From assembly GCA_963770645.1 (NCBI GenBank), contig CAVYQL010000003.1, forward strand, positions 558,001-622,000: DNA of 64,000 nucleotides, in the 5' to 3' direction. Shown piece by piece: positions 51,654 to 60,840 of the stretch. The translations under genes were made by a program, and so were the position numbers. Origin of the DNA: Bog-473 sp963770645. GTDB taxonomy: Bacteria > Actinomycetota > Acidimicrobiia > Acidimicrobiales > RAAP-2. Positions within the stretch are counted from its first letter, which is position 1; each line of letters opens with the position of its first letter. Below the pieces are notes generated by a model that saw only the letters and a program-made list of their open reading frames with translations, was not told where the DNA came from and searched no databases.

Positions 51654-52703
51654 ATGAAAAACCGATGGATCATGGGGACGGTCGCGACGATCGTCGCCCT
51701 GTTGTTGATGCCGGCCGTCGCGTCAGCGTCGGTGTTCGGGCACCCGTGGCATCACGGGGGCGGGCGACCAACGCCCGGTTCGGCCGTCGTGTCGCTGGAG
51801 AAGAGTCCCTACGGAGAGGTCCTCGTCGTCGGCGGTGCCGGCGCGGGGTACGTCGGCGTGTCCTCGACGGCACCGACCGGTTATCTCTACCCCGCCGGGA
51901 CGTCGCTCTACTCCCCCACGATCGACCCGCCGACCTATGGCGCCTCGTTCTTCCACCCGTACCAAGCCGGCTGCACCACGGTCATCGTGGTCAGTGAGGC
52001 CGAGGGCCCACTCTCGTGCACCGGCAGCGAGACCGATCCGTCAGCCGACTGGCCCGCCTTCACCACGGAGGGCCCACCCGTGGCCGGCCCCGGTGTGAAC
52101 CCGTTCCTGCTCGGCGCCGTGTTCCGCACGGACCTCGACGCGTTCCAGGTGACCTACGCCGGACACCCGCTCTACCTCTTCGACCCGGGTCCCGACTCCT
52201 TCTTCGGCGCCAACTTCTACGAGCCAGCGCAGCCGCTGCCGCCCGAGCACACGGCGTGGTACCTGGTGTCGCCGTGGGGCACGCCCGCCAGCGGGCCGGC
52301 GACCATCGAGACCGAGTCACGGCAGCCCGGCACGACCTACAGCTCCACCAAGGTGGCGGCAGAGATGCTGCCCAACGTGGTACCCGGTGGCGCCGCGGTC
52401 TCGGTCTACACCTTCAGCGCCGACTCGCACTTCAGCCACTGCTACGGCGCGTGCGCGAGGTACTTCATCCCCCTCTATACGGTGGGCACTCCAACCGTCT
52501 TGCCGGGAGCGAATCCGGCGGCGGTGGGTGTCGTGTGGCGGTTCGACGGAACCGAGCAGGTGACGTACGACGGTCATCCGCTCTACCTCTACAGCGAGGA
52601 GCAGCCCCTGGCGAACGCATCGGGGCTCGTCACGACCGGCTCCACGGGCAACGGCAACGGGATCAACGCCTTCGGCGGAACCTTCAGCCTGGTGACGCCA
52701 TAG
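51654..52703 (+). CDS. Secreted protein with PF03640-type (lipoprotein_15) repeats
   Basis: 349 residues from the ATG at 51654 (GAGAGGAG upstream). A cleavable signal peptide (WIMGTVATIVALLLMPAVASA) precedes a beta-rich secreted region. Two copies of the repeat core are visible: TYAGHPLYLFDPGPDSFFG and TYDGHPLYLYSEEQ, each preceded by a VDA.-like or hydrophobic strand. PF03640 proteins are secreted actinobacterial and proteobacterial proteins of unknown function. No lipobox cysteine follows the signal, so it is probably secreted rather than lipid-anchored. Four more Cys (GCTT, LSCTG, HCYGAC) could form disulfides. Confidence 0.8.
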   Translation: MKNRWIMGTVATIVALLLMPAVASASVFGHPWHHGGGRPTPGSAVVSLEKSPYGEVLVVGGAGAGYVGVSSTAPTGYLYPAGTSLYSPTIDPPTYGASFFHPYQAGCTTVIVVSEAEGPLSCTGSETDPSADWPAFTTEGPPVAGPGVNPFLLGAVFRTDLDAFQVTYAGHPLYLFDPGPDSFFGANFYEPAQPLPPEHTAWYLVSPWGTPASGPATIETESRQPGTTYSSTKVAAEMLPNVVPGGAAVSVYTFSADSHFSHCYGACARYFIPLYTVGTPTVLPGANPAAVGVVWRFDGTEQVTYDGHPLYLYSEEQPLANASGLVTTGSTGNGNGINAFGGTFSLVTP

Positions 52704-52725
52704 CGGCCCGCACCTGACACGGCGA

Positions 52726-52761
52726 ACGGCAACGGCCCTGCTCCGGCAGGGCCGTTGCCGT
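52726..52761. terminator. Bidirectional hairpin between convergent genes
   Basis: ACGGCAACGGCCCTGC (52726-52741), loop TCCG, GCAGGGCCGTTGCCGT (52746-52761): a perfect 16-bp stem, placed 23 nt after one stop codon and 12 nt before the other. It can serve both strands. Confidence 0.85.
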
Positions 52762-52772
52762 CGCCACCAGCG

Positions 52773-53663
52773 TCAGCCGGCGGGACGGGCCGGGGCCTGG
52801 GCCGACCCGGCGGGTTCGGCCGGCGGCGTGACCGGAGGGCGCGCGAGCGTGCGCTCGGGTAGGAGCAACACGGCGCCCACCAAGAAGCAGACCGCGCCGA
52901 CGAACGTCCCCAGGTTGGTCAGCGCGAGGCTCACCAGCTGGCCGTTCGGCTTGACGTAGGACGCAACGGCCGACGCGCCGAACGCCACCGAGCCGACCAG
53001 GTTCAGCGCGGTGATCCACCAGGAGATGGAGGCGGGGCGCCACGCGAAGGGCCCGTGGCTCGCCTCGGCCCAGGCCAACCAGCTCGAGACGAGGAAGCAC
53101 ACGGAGCCCAGGGCGTCCGGTCGCCACACCGGGTGGTGCGCGCTGGAGGCTCCCAGACTGACGAGGTACGCGCTGAGCGTGGTCCGGTTGAACCAGAGGG
53201 TGCCGACCAATTGGATGGCGGCCGCCCACCAGTCGATCCGGTGGTGTTGCACGGTGAGCAGCGAGCGCGGCCCGCGGCGTGACGTCGGCTCGAGGGTCGT
53301 CGGCGTCGTCGCCACCTCGTAGTACTGGAGAAACGAGGCCGTGGTGAAGAAGATCGACCCGATGAAGAACGTCAGGTCGTCCGCGTTCGTACCGATCGAG
53401 GTGGCGTAGGCCGGAAGAGCCCCCAGCGCGAAGCACGCCGAGCCGACGGCGAAGAGCACGCCGATCCACCACGCCATGGCCCGAGGTGCCCACCACGTCG
53501 AGTCTTGCGACGACCAGCGCGGGTGTTTTCGCTGCCAGCGCGAGTCCCACGCCATCCCGGTTCCGTCCGGGCGACGGAAAACCTCGCGGGTGACGAAGGG
53601 ACCAGGACCACGGCCATGGAGGCGCTGCCAGCCTCCCGGCACTTCGACGTATCCCGCGGCCAT
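52773..53663 (-). CDS. YrhK-like multi-spanning membrane protein
   Basis: 296 residues with about seven hydrophobic helices in two or three similar units, each with a Gly-Ser/Phe-rich start (WWIGVLFAVGSACFALGA, FFIGSIFFTTASFLQYYE, FLVGAVLLLPER). The pattern of a short YrhK unit (two helices, GS.xF) is repeated. The N-terminal 60 residues are soluble and carry several tryptophans. Function unknown. Convergent with the secreted-repeat gene, divergent from the mycothiol dehydrogenase gene. Confidence 0.7.
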   Translation of the reverse strand: MAAGYVEVPGGWQRLHGRGPGPFVTREVFRRPDGTGMAWDSRWQRKHPRWSSQDSTWWAPRAMAWWIGVLFAVGSACFALGALPAYATSIGTNADDLTFFIGSIFFTTASFLQYYEVATTPTTLEPTSRRGPRSLLTVQHHRIDWWAAAIQLVGTLWFNRTTLSAYLVSLGASSAHHPVWRPDALGSVCFLVSSWLAWAEASHGPFAWRPASISWWITALNLVGSVAFGASAVASYVKPNGQLVSLALTNLGTFVGAVCFLVGAVLLLPERTLARPPVTPPAEPAGSAQAPARPAG

Positions 53664-53759
53664 GTGCGGTCACCCTAGAGGCGGCCTCCCGGACACAGCG
53701 GGTGTCGACGGCCACGGGCGATCGGGCATCATGTGGGCTCGCACCCGGGGAGGAGACCG

Positions 53760-54845
53760 ATGGGACAGGAAGTGCGCGGTGTCGTGTCCAAGGAAAAGGG
53801 CAGCCCGGTCACCGTCGAGACGATCGTCGTCCCCGATCCCGGTCCGGGCGAGGCGGTCGTCGCGATCAAGGCGTGCGGCGTGTGCCACACCGACCTGCAC
53901 TACCGCGAGGGCGGCATCAACGACGACTTCCCGTTCCTTCTGGGCCACGAGGCGGCCGGCGTGGTCGAGTCCGTCGGACCGGACGTCACCGACCTGGCGC
54001 CCGGTGACTTCGTGGTCTTGAACTGGCGAGCGGTGTGCGGCGAGTGCCGCTCGTGCAGCCGGGGCCGACCCTGGTACTGCTTCGCCACCCACAACGCGAC
54101 GCAGAAGATGACCCTGGCCGACGGCACGCAGCTGTCGCCGGCGCTCGGCATCGGCGCGTTCGCCGACAAGACGCTGGTGGCGGCCGGCCAGTGCACCAAG
54201 GTCAACCCCGCAGCGCGACCCGAGGCGGTGGGGCTGCTCGGGTGCGGCGTCATGGCGGGGCTCGGGGCGGCCATGTTCACCGGAGAGGTCGGGCTCGGCG
54301 ACTCCGTGGCCGTGTTCGGCTGCGGCGGCGTCGGGTGTGCCGCCATCGCCGGGGCGAAGCTCGCCGGGGCGGCCACCGTCATCGGCGTCGACCTCGATCC
54401 GCGCAAACTCGAGCAGGCCGCCGCGTTCGGCGCCACGCACACCGTCGACGCGAGCAGCACCGACCCGGTCGAGGCCGTCCGGTCGCTGACCGGGGGGAAC
54501 GGCGCCGACGTCTGCATCGAGGCAGTCGGTCACCCGAAGGTCATGGAACAAGCCTTCTTGGCCCGTGACCTGGCGGGGACGCTCGTGCAGGTGGGCGTGC
54601 CCACACCTGACATGCGCATCGACCTGCCGATGATCGAGTTCTTCGGACGCGGCGGCACGCTGAAGCCGAGTTGGTACGGGGACTGCCTCCCCTCTCGGGA
54701 TTTTCCGATGCTCGTCGATCTCTATCTCGCGGGCCGCCTCGACCTGGACCGCTTCGTCAGCGAGACCATCGGCATCGACCAGGTCGAGGCTGCCTTCGCC
54801 CGCATGCAACGCGGCGAGGTGCTGCGCTCCGTCGTGGTGCTCTGA
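53760..54845 (+). CDS. S-(hydroxymethyl)mycothiol dehydrogenase (mycothiol-dependent formaldehyde dehydrogenase)
   Basis: 361 residues from the ATG at 53760, after GGGGAGGAG; a frame extension to 53733 adds nine residues. Zinc ligands: catalytic CGVCHTD with GHEAAGVVE, structural CGECRSCSRGRPWYC. NAD motif GCGGVGCAAIAGA. CHTDLHYREGGINDDFPFLLGHEAAGVVE and THNATQKMTL.DGT.LSPALGIGAFA (given in parts) are diagnostic of MscR/AdhE2. Converts the mycothiol adduct of formaldehyde to S-formylmycothiol; also reported to reduce S-nitrosomycothiol. Its presence implies mycothiol as the thiol buffer, hence an actinobacterial host. The stop shares a base with the next start (TGATG). Confidence 0.95.
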   Translation: MGQEVRGVVSKEKGSPVTVETIVVPDPGPGEAVVAIKACGVCHTDLHYREGGINDDFPFLLGHEAAGVVESVGPDVTDLAPGDFVVLNWRAVCGECRSCSRGRPWYCFATHNATQKMTLADGTQLSPALGIGAFADKTLVAAGQCTKVNPAARPEAVGLLGCGVMAGLGAAMFTGEVGLGDSVAVFGCGGVGCAAIAGAKLAGAATVIGVDLDPRKLEQAAAFGATHTVDASSTDPVEAVRSLTGGNGADVCIEAVGHPKVMEQAFLARDLAGTLVQVGVPTPDMRIDLPMIEFFGRGGTLKPSWYGDCLPSRDFPMLVDLYLAGRLDLDRFVSETIGIDQVEAAFARMQRGEVLRSVVVL

Positions 54846-56484
54846 TGGCGTTGCCCCTCGTCCCCATGGCTCCCCGTTCGGGCCTGCGCGGCATGGTGGT
54901 CGCGGCCGACCAGCTGGCGTCGTCCGCCGGCAGCGCCATCCTGGCGGGCGGCGGCTCGGCCGCCGACGCCGCGGTCACCACCGGAACCGTCATGGCAGTC
55001 GTGGGGCCGCACCTCTGCGGCCTGGGCGGCGACGTGCTCGCCATGGTGAGCGCGCCCGGCTCGCCTCCCGAAGCCCTGCTGTCGGTGGGCCGTGCCGGCC
55101 GGGGCTCCGATGCCGCCGCGCATGCGCGGGGAGGGGATGACGGTGATGCCGCTGCGGGGCGACATCCGCAGCGTCCAGGTGCCCGGCGCCGTCGACGGCT
55201 GGCTCGCGCTGCACGAGCGCTACGGGCGACTGCCCCTCGACGAGGTGCTGGCGCCTGCGATCGATCTGGCCGACGGCGGGTTCCCGGCGTCCATCATGCT
55301 GGCGCTCGCCAGCTCTCTGGTCTACGAGCTCCCCGGTGCCGGTGAGCTCTGCCCCGACGGGCCGCTCGACATCGGCCAACGCGTCCGGCTCCCGGGCATC
55401 GCGCGTACGCTGCCGCGCGATCGCACGCGAGGGCCGGGCCGCCTTCTACGAGGGTGAGTTCGGCCGCGGGTTGCTCGAGCTCGGCGGCGGGCACTTCGGT
55501 CCCGAGGACTTCGCCCGACGCGCAGCACCGTGGTGCACGCCCCTGCACCTGGCGGCCTGGGGCCACGAGCTGTGGACAGTGCCACCGCCTTCCCAGGGCT
55601 ACCTCACGCTCGCCGCCGCCTGGGTCGCCGAGGCCGTCGGCCTCGGGACCGACCCCGACGAGGCGCACTGGGCCCACCTCCTGGTCGAATGCTGGCGGGC
55701 CGTCGGGTACGACCGGCCCGACGTTCTCTTCGACGGCGCCGACGGTGATGCGCTTCTCGCGACCGGCCGACTGGAGGTGGCGGCCGGTCGGGTCGACGGC
55801 AGCCGGGCGGCGCCACCTGACGTCGCCCCCGGCAACGGGTCCGTGAACCCGGCCGTGGCACGCCTCGGCGAGGGGGACACCACACACCTGTGCGCCATGG
55901 ACGCAGACGGGCTCGGGATCTCGTTGACCCAGTCCAACGCGTTGGACTTCGGGTCCCATCTCGTCGAACCGTCGACCGGTGTGTTCCTCCACAATCGCGG
56001 CGTCGGGTTCTCCCTGGTGCCGAGCCACCCCGCCGAGGTGGCCCCGGGCCGGCGTCCCCCACACACCCTCTCCCCCATGCTGGTGACCGGTCCCGACGGC
56101 GCGCTCACGCATCTCGTCGGGGCGATGGGCGGCGACGCCCAGCCGCAGATCATCAGCCAGCTCCTGGCCCGGCTCTTGCACAGCCGGCAGGACCCGGCGA
56201 CGGCCATCGCGGCGGCGCGGCTGACCCTCGACGCGCCGGGCGCGGGTCCCTTCCGTCTCTGGTGGGGCGACGACCTCAGGGTGCTCGTCGAAGCGGACGC
56301 GCCGCCCGCCTGGCTCGGTGACCTCGCCGGTCACGGTCACCGTGTGCAGGCAATCAGGTCCTTCGACCCCGTCGCGGTCGGCTGCGCCCAGATCATCGCG
56401 GCGGAGCGCCGCGCGGAGGGCGTGGTGCGCCTGGTGGGCGCCTCGGACCCGCGCAGCCCAGAAGGGGGCGCGGTCGGCTGCTGA
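54845..56484 (+). pseudogene. Gamma-glutamyltransferase family protein, two +1 frameshifts
   Basis: About 545 residues after correction. Three successive frames carry adjoining parts: MVVAADQLASSAGSAILAGGGSAADAAVTT (in segments) in frame one; MPLRGDIRSVQVPGAVDGW and LPLDEVLAPAIDLADGG in frame two; REGRAAFYEGEFG through GDTTHLCAMDADG (the Thr that becomes the new N-terminus after self-cleavage) and MGGDAQPQIISQLLAR in frame three. The shifts are near 55100 (GGC-CGG) and 55413 (CTG-CCG-CGC); each is explained by one surplus base, and the 1640-bp span is two over a multiple of three. Family role: hydrolysis or transfer of gamma-glutamyl groups, here perhaps on thiol conjugates, next to the mycothiol enzyme. 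Oddities may be sequence errors. Confidence 0.82.
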
Positions 56485-56651
56485 GGCGCGCCGCTACCCG
56501 CATCGAGGCGGCGTGCCGATAGCGTGACGAGCATCGAAGCGCACTTCTCCTTGCCCCTGCACGTCCACCGTTGCGCGGGAATCGCCTGTCCAGCGGGATT
56601 CGCCACCCTGGCCGCGTGGTGCGGCGCGGGTGGGCGAGGCCGCGGCGCGTC

Positions 56652-58484
56652 GTGACCCGCGCCGCGGGGGACACGCTCCGCATCGCGTCGTTGGCCAAGC
56701 AGGTGCCCCTGGCCGAGTCACTGCGCCTCGAGGGGGGCCGGCTCGCCCGCGACGGCGTGGCCCTCGAGATGAACCCCTACTGCCGCCGCGCCGTCGCCGA
56801 AGGCGTGCTCCTCGCGCGCGACAGCGGCGGCTCGTGCACGGTGGTCACGCTCGGGCCGCCGAGCGCGGAGGACGTCTTGCGCGAGGGCGTGGCCTGGGGC
56901 GCGGACGCCGGCCTCCACGTGTGCGACGAGGCGTTCGCGGGCTCCGACACCCTGGCCACGGCGCGCGCACTGGCGGCCGCCCTGCGGGCGGCGGGGCCGT
57001 TCGACCTCGTCCTCCTCGGCCGCAACTCCATCGACGGGGAGACCGGACAGGTCGGACCCGAGCTGGCGGAGCTGCTCGGGCTCCCCTTCGCCAGCGGCGT
57101 CCGACACGTTGTCGACGTCGGACCGTTCCTGCGCCTCCAGCTCGAGCACGACGACGGGACCCAGGAGATCGAGGTGGCGCTGCCCGCGGTCCTGACGGTC
57201 GCCGAGCGCCTCTGCGACCCCTGCAAGGTGGACCCCCCCGGGCGGGCCGCCGTCGACCCCGTTCGCCTGCGGCGGGTGTCCGCCGCCGACCTCGGTCCCG
57301 GTCCGTGGGGCGAGGCCGGCAGCCCGACGGCGGTCGGCGCCACGCGCCCGATGGAGCACGCGCGCGAACTCCTCGTCCTCGACGGGCCCGTCGAGCACCA
57401 GGTCCGCCGCGCCGTCCACGAGCTGGCCCGGCGCGGGGCGCTGCGATCAGGGACGCCACGACCAGACGACGAGGATGCTGTCGCCGGTGCTGACGCTGGC
57501 GACGACGGAGCACGAGCGCCGACGGCCGGGCGTGTCGTGAGCGTGCTCGCCGAGCCCGGGCGGCCCCAGGTCGCGGGTGAGTTGCTCGGCGCCGCAGCGC
57601 GGCTCGCGGGGCAGCTCGGCGCAATCGTCCACGCGCTCGCCCCCACCGGGACGGACGCCGGTTCGCTCATTGAGGCGGGAGCCGACGTCGTCATCGCCCT
57701 CGACGGGTCTGCCGTCGCCGAGGACGTCAGCGACGCCGTCGCGGCCTACGTGCGCGAGGTCGGCCCCTGGTCGCTCCTCGCACCCAGTACCGCGTTCGGG
57801 CGCGAGGTCGCCGCACGGGCCGCCGCCGCCACGGGATCGGGGCTCGTGGGCGACGCCGTCGCCCTCTCCGCGCGCGAAGGCGTCCTCGTCGCAGCCAAGC
57901 CGGCGTTCGCCGGCGCGCTCGTCGCGGACATCACGTGCCAGAGCGCGACCCAGATGGCCACCGTCCGGCCCGGCATGCTCCCCCCCGCGTCCGCCCGTCC
58001 TCGCAACGGCACCGTCGAAGTACGCTCGGTGGGAACCCGCGGCCGCATCCGGATTCTGGGCGAACGCCGCGACGACGACGTCGAGACCTTGGCCCGGGCC
58101 GAGGTGGTGATCGGCGTGGGGACCGGTGTGAACCCCGACGAATACGAGCAACTCAGCCCGCTGGCGGCGCTCCTCGGCGCCGAGCTCGCAGCCACCCGCA
58201 AGGTCACCGACCGCGGCTGGGCGCCGCGAGCCCGCCAGGTCGGGATCACCGGCCGGTCGATCGCACCCCGGCTCTACGTCGCGCTCGGGCTGAGCGGGAA
58301 GTTCAACCACATGGTGGGCGTCCGCAGCGCCGGCACGATACTCGCCGTCAACGCGGACCCCGACGCGCCGGTGTTCACCCACTGCGATCTCGGCATCGTG
58401 GGCGACTGGCACGAGGTGGTGCCCGTCCTCACCCACGCACTGCGCAACGCCGACGTCGCCCCCGGCGCAGCAACTCTGGGCTGA
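56652..58484 (+). CDS. Electron transfer flavoprotein, EtfB-EtfA fusion
   Basis: 610 residues from the GTG at 56652; the frame is open to a TTG at 56571 without conserved residues. The first 230 residues match EtfB (LRIASLAKQVP at the start, MNPYCRRAVAEG, LLGRNSIDGETGQVGPELAELLGLP, AVLTVAERL). After a linker rich in Asp/Ala the rest matches EtfA: APSTAFGREVAARAAAATG, the FAD motif RKVTDRGWAPRARQVG, TGRSIAPRLYVALGLSGKFNHMVG and VFTHCDLGIVGDW. Both subunits in one chain is unusual, since ETFs are normally two genes. It would receive electrons from acyl-CoA dehydrogenases. No frameshift is seen at the joint. Confidence 0.88.
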   Translation: MTRAAGDTLRIASLAKQVPLAESLRLEGGRLARDGVALEMNPYCRRAVAEGVLLARDSGGSCTVVTLGPPSAEDVLREGVAWGADAGLHVCDEAFAGSDTLATARALAAALRAAGPFDLVLLGRNSIDGETGQVGPELAELLGLPFASGVRHVVDVGPFLRLQLEHDDGTQEIEVALPAVLTVAERLCDPCKVDPPGRAAVDPVRLRRVSAADLGPGPWGEAGSPTAVGATRPMEHARELLVLDGPVEHQVRRAVHELARRGALRSGTPRPDDEDAVAGADAGDDGARAPTAGRVVSVLAEPGRPQVAGELLGAAARLAGQLGAIVHALAPTGTDAGSLIEAGADVVIALDGSAVAEDVSDAVAAYVREVGPWSLLAPSTAFGREVAARAAAATGSGLVGDAVALSAREGVLVAAKPAFAGALVADITCQSATQMATVRPGMLPPASARPRNGTVEVRSVGTRGRIRILGERRDDDVETLARAEVVIGVGTGVNPDEYEQLSPLAALLGAELAATRKVTDRGWAPRARQVGITGRSIAPRLYVALGLSGKFNHMVGVRSAGTILAVNADPDAPVFTHCDLGIVGDWHEVVPVLTHALRNADVAPGAATLG

Positions 58485-58512
58485 GAGGCCCCCCGGTCCC
58501 CGGTTCCCGGTC

Positions 58513-60594
58513 CTAGCCGGCCCGGGCCGAACCGAAGAGGCGGAGATCCGCGTCGGCGCTGGCGGTGAGCATCTTGCCGAAGTCGGCTGTCGACATCGGC
58601 CGGGCGAAGTAATAGCCCTGCGCGATGGCACACCCGAGTTTGATGAGCTCTTGGAGCTGTCCCTGCGACTCCACACCCTCGGCCACGGTCAATGCGTTCG
58701 TCGTCTGGGCCAGGGCCACGACGGCGGACACGATGGCGGACTTGACCGCGTCGCTCTCAATGCCGTGCACGAAGCTCTGGTCGATCTTGACGATGTCGAA
58801 GGGGAACCGGGCCAGGTACCCAAAGGAGGAGTGCCCTGTCCCGAAGTCGTCGATGGCCATGCGGGTGCCCAGCGCGTGCAGTTCGCCAAGAACGCTCGAG
58901 GTCAGCACCACGTCGTGCATCGCCACGCTTTCGCTGATCTCGAGGCACAGCAACGAGGCTTCGAGACCGGTGGACTCGAGCACGCCGGTGACGTGCTTGG
59001 CCAGGTTCCGCTGCTGGATATGAAGCGATGACACGTTCACGCTGATCTGGAGCGTCGTCCCGAACTCCTGCTGCCACGTCTTGGCCTGACGGCAGGCCTG
59101 CTCGAGCACCATCTGCTCGAGCGCCACGATCGTCCCGTTGCGCTCGGCCAGCTTGATGAACTGGCCGGGCATCAGCATCCCGTGGTCGGGATCGTTCCAC
59201 CGGACCAATGCCTCGGCGCCGACGATGCGGCGGTCGGCCAGCGACACCATCGGTTGGTAGTGGATCTCCATCTCGCCGCGGTCGACCACGTGCTGGAAGG
59301 CGGTGTCGCGGCCTAGACGGCTCATGGACCCCGGACTGGTCCGGTCGATCCCGAACATGGCCACGTGGCCGCCCCGGCCGCGCTCCTTGGCCCGGTACAT
59401 CGCTTGGTCGGCGTCGTGCAAGAGGTCCTCGCGCGCCTTGCCCACTTCGCTCAGTGCGACGCCGATGCTCAGCGTGGCGACCACCTCGTGCCCCGTGCTC
59501 AGAGTGATGGGGTCACGCAAGACCTCCAGGACTGCGTTGGCGACCTGGCTGGCGTCTTCGGGCGAGCTCACACCCTCGAGGAGGATGACGAATTCGTCGC
59601 CGCCGAAGCGCGACAGCGTGTCGCCCGCGCGCACCGCACGCCGCAGCCGGTTGCCGATGACGCGCAAGAGCTCGTCGCCGACCTGGTGGCCCAGCTCGTC
59701 GTTGACCGCCTTGAAGCGGTCGATGTCACAGAAGAGGACCGCGACGTGACTCCCCGTGCGCTCGGCCTGCAGAAGGGCATGCTCGAGGTGGTCGAGCAAG
59801 AGTCGCCGGTTGGCCAGGCCCGTGAGCGAGTCCTGGAAGGCATGTCGTGCCAGCTGCTCCTCGAAGGCCTTGCGCTCCGAGATGTCACGGAACACGATCA
59901 CCGCACCCGATGGTGACGCGCCGCCGACGACCGGCGACGCGGTCATGGTCACAGGGAAGTGAGAGCCGTCGACGCGGGTAAATCGCGTGTCGTAGGTCGT
60001 GACGTTGCGGCGCAGGGCCATGGCGCGCCTGGCGGGTTCGAGGAGGAAATCGGGCGTCTCGAAGTCAGAGACGGCAGGGCGGCCCTCGGACTCGTCCCGC
60101 AACGAGAACCACCCGAGCATGTCGGCGCCCGAGGGGTTCATGAAGGTGATCCGGCCGTCCTCGCTGATCGCGCAGACCCCCTCCCCCATGCTGGCGGTCA
60201 CGGCCGACAGCTCGTCCTTCTGGCGTTGGACCTCGCCGTAGAGGCCGGCGTTGGCCAGCGCGACGCCCGCGACCGAGGCCAACGCGTGGAGCAGGGCGCG
60301 GTCCTCGTCGTCGTAGGGCTCGGTCGGATCACGACCGGAAACGCCCAGCCAGAGCGTCCGATCGGCCAGGTGCAGCGGGGCCGCCACGACCTCGTCCGGC
60401 GGGCGCCCGGTGGTCAGCGTGACTTCGGGGGACCGCAGCAGCGTCCCGGCCGCGCCGAGCACCGCCGACTTCGTCTCGGTGATGCCCATGGAGCGGTTGA
60501 CCTCGAGGGTCGCCTCGACCAGGGCCTGGAGACGGGACCTCTCGTTGCGGGCGCGACGTCGATTCGACCGATAGGCACTGCGACGCCGAAACAC
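58513..60594 (-). CDS. GAF-PAS-GGDEF-EAL protein (c-di-GMP cyclase/phosphodiesterase)
   Basis: 693 residues from the GTG at 60594, 7 nt after GAGGAGGGGAG; a GTG at 60654 is the distal alternative. Domains: GAF-like (20-130), PAS (about 135-260, ending VIVFRDISERKAFEEQ), GGDEF (RFGGDEF intact with inhibitory RxxD = RAGD five residues before) and EAL with the catalytic set EALVRW, NVSS, LEISES, DDFGTGHSS, KIDQSF, EGVES. Both activities could be present. No transmembrane segment. Paralogue and immediate upstream neighbour (in gene order) of the membrane-anchored GGDEF-EAL at 60.8-63.6 kb, 247 bp away. Confidence 0.92.
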   Translation of the reverse strand: MFRRRSAYRSNRRRARNERSRLQALVEATLEVNRSMGITETKSAVLGAAGTLLRSPEVTLTTGRPPDEVVAAPLHLADRTLWLGVSGRDPTEPYDDEDRALLHALASVAGVALANAGLYGEVQRQKDELSAVTASMGEGVCAISEDGRITFMNPSGADMLGWFSLRDESEGRPAVSDFETPDFLLEPARRAMALRRNVTTYDTRFTRVDGSHFPVTMTASPVVGGASPSGAVIVFRDISERKAFEEQLARHAFQDSLTGLANRRLLLDHLEHALLQAERTGSHVAVLFCDIDRFKAVNDELGHQVGDELLRVIGNRLRRAVRAGDTLSRFGGDEFVILLEGVSSPEDASQVANAVLEVLRDPITLSTGHEVVATLSIGVALSEVGKAREDLLHDADQAMYRAKERGRGGHVAMFGIDRTSPGSMSRLGRDTAFQHVVDRGEMEIHYQPMVSLADRRIVGAEALVRWNDPDHGMLMPGQFIKLAERNGTIVALEQMVLEQACRQAKTWQQEFGTTLQISVNVSSLHIQQRNLAKHVTGVLESTGLEASLLCLEISESVAMHDVVLTSSVLGELHALGTRMAIDDFGTGHSSFGYLARFPFDIVKIDQSFVHGIESDAVKSAIVSAVVALAQTTNALTVAEGVESQGQLQELIKLGCAIAQGYYFARPMSTADFGKMLTASADADLRLFGSARAG

Positions 60595-60840
60595 CGCCAC
60601 GCTCCCCTCCTCCGGACTGCTCCGGGGAATCCCCTCCGTTCGGGAAGGTAACACCGACCCCGCCGTCCTTCAATGACTTTCCGACTAGGCATAGGCAATT
60701 CGGCCCAATTTCATCGTGTCGTCACGTGTCGGATGAACCCCTGACCAGCCTTTGTTGGCGCGCGGTGGCAATCCGGTTGCAAAGGGCGTTTCAGCCTCAG
60801 GGCGGCGGCCGTTGTCCCGCGAGCCCCTCTGGGTGAGCCC

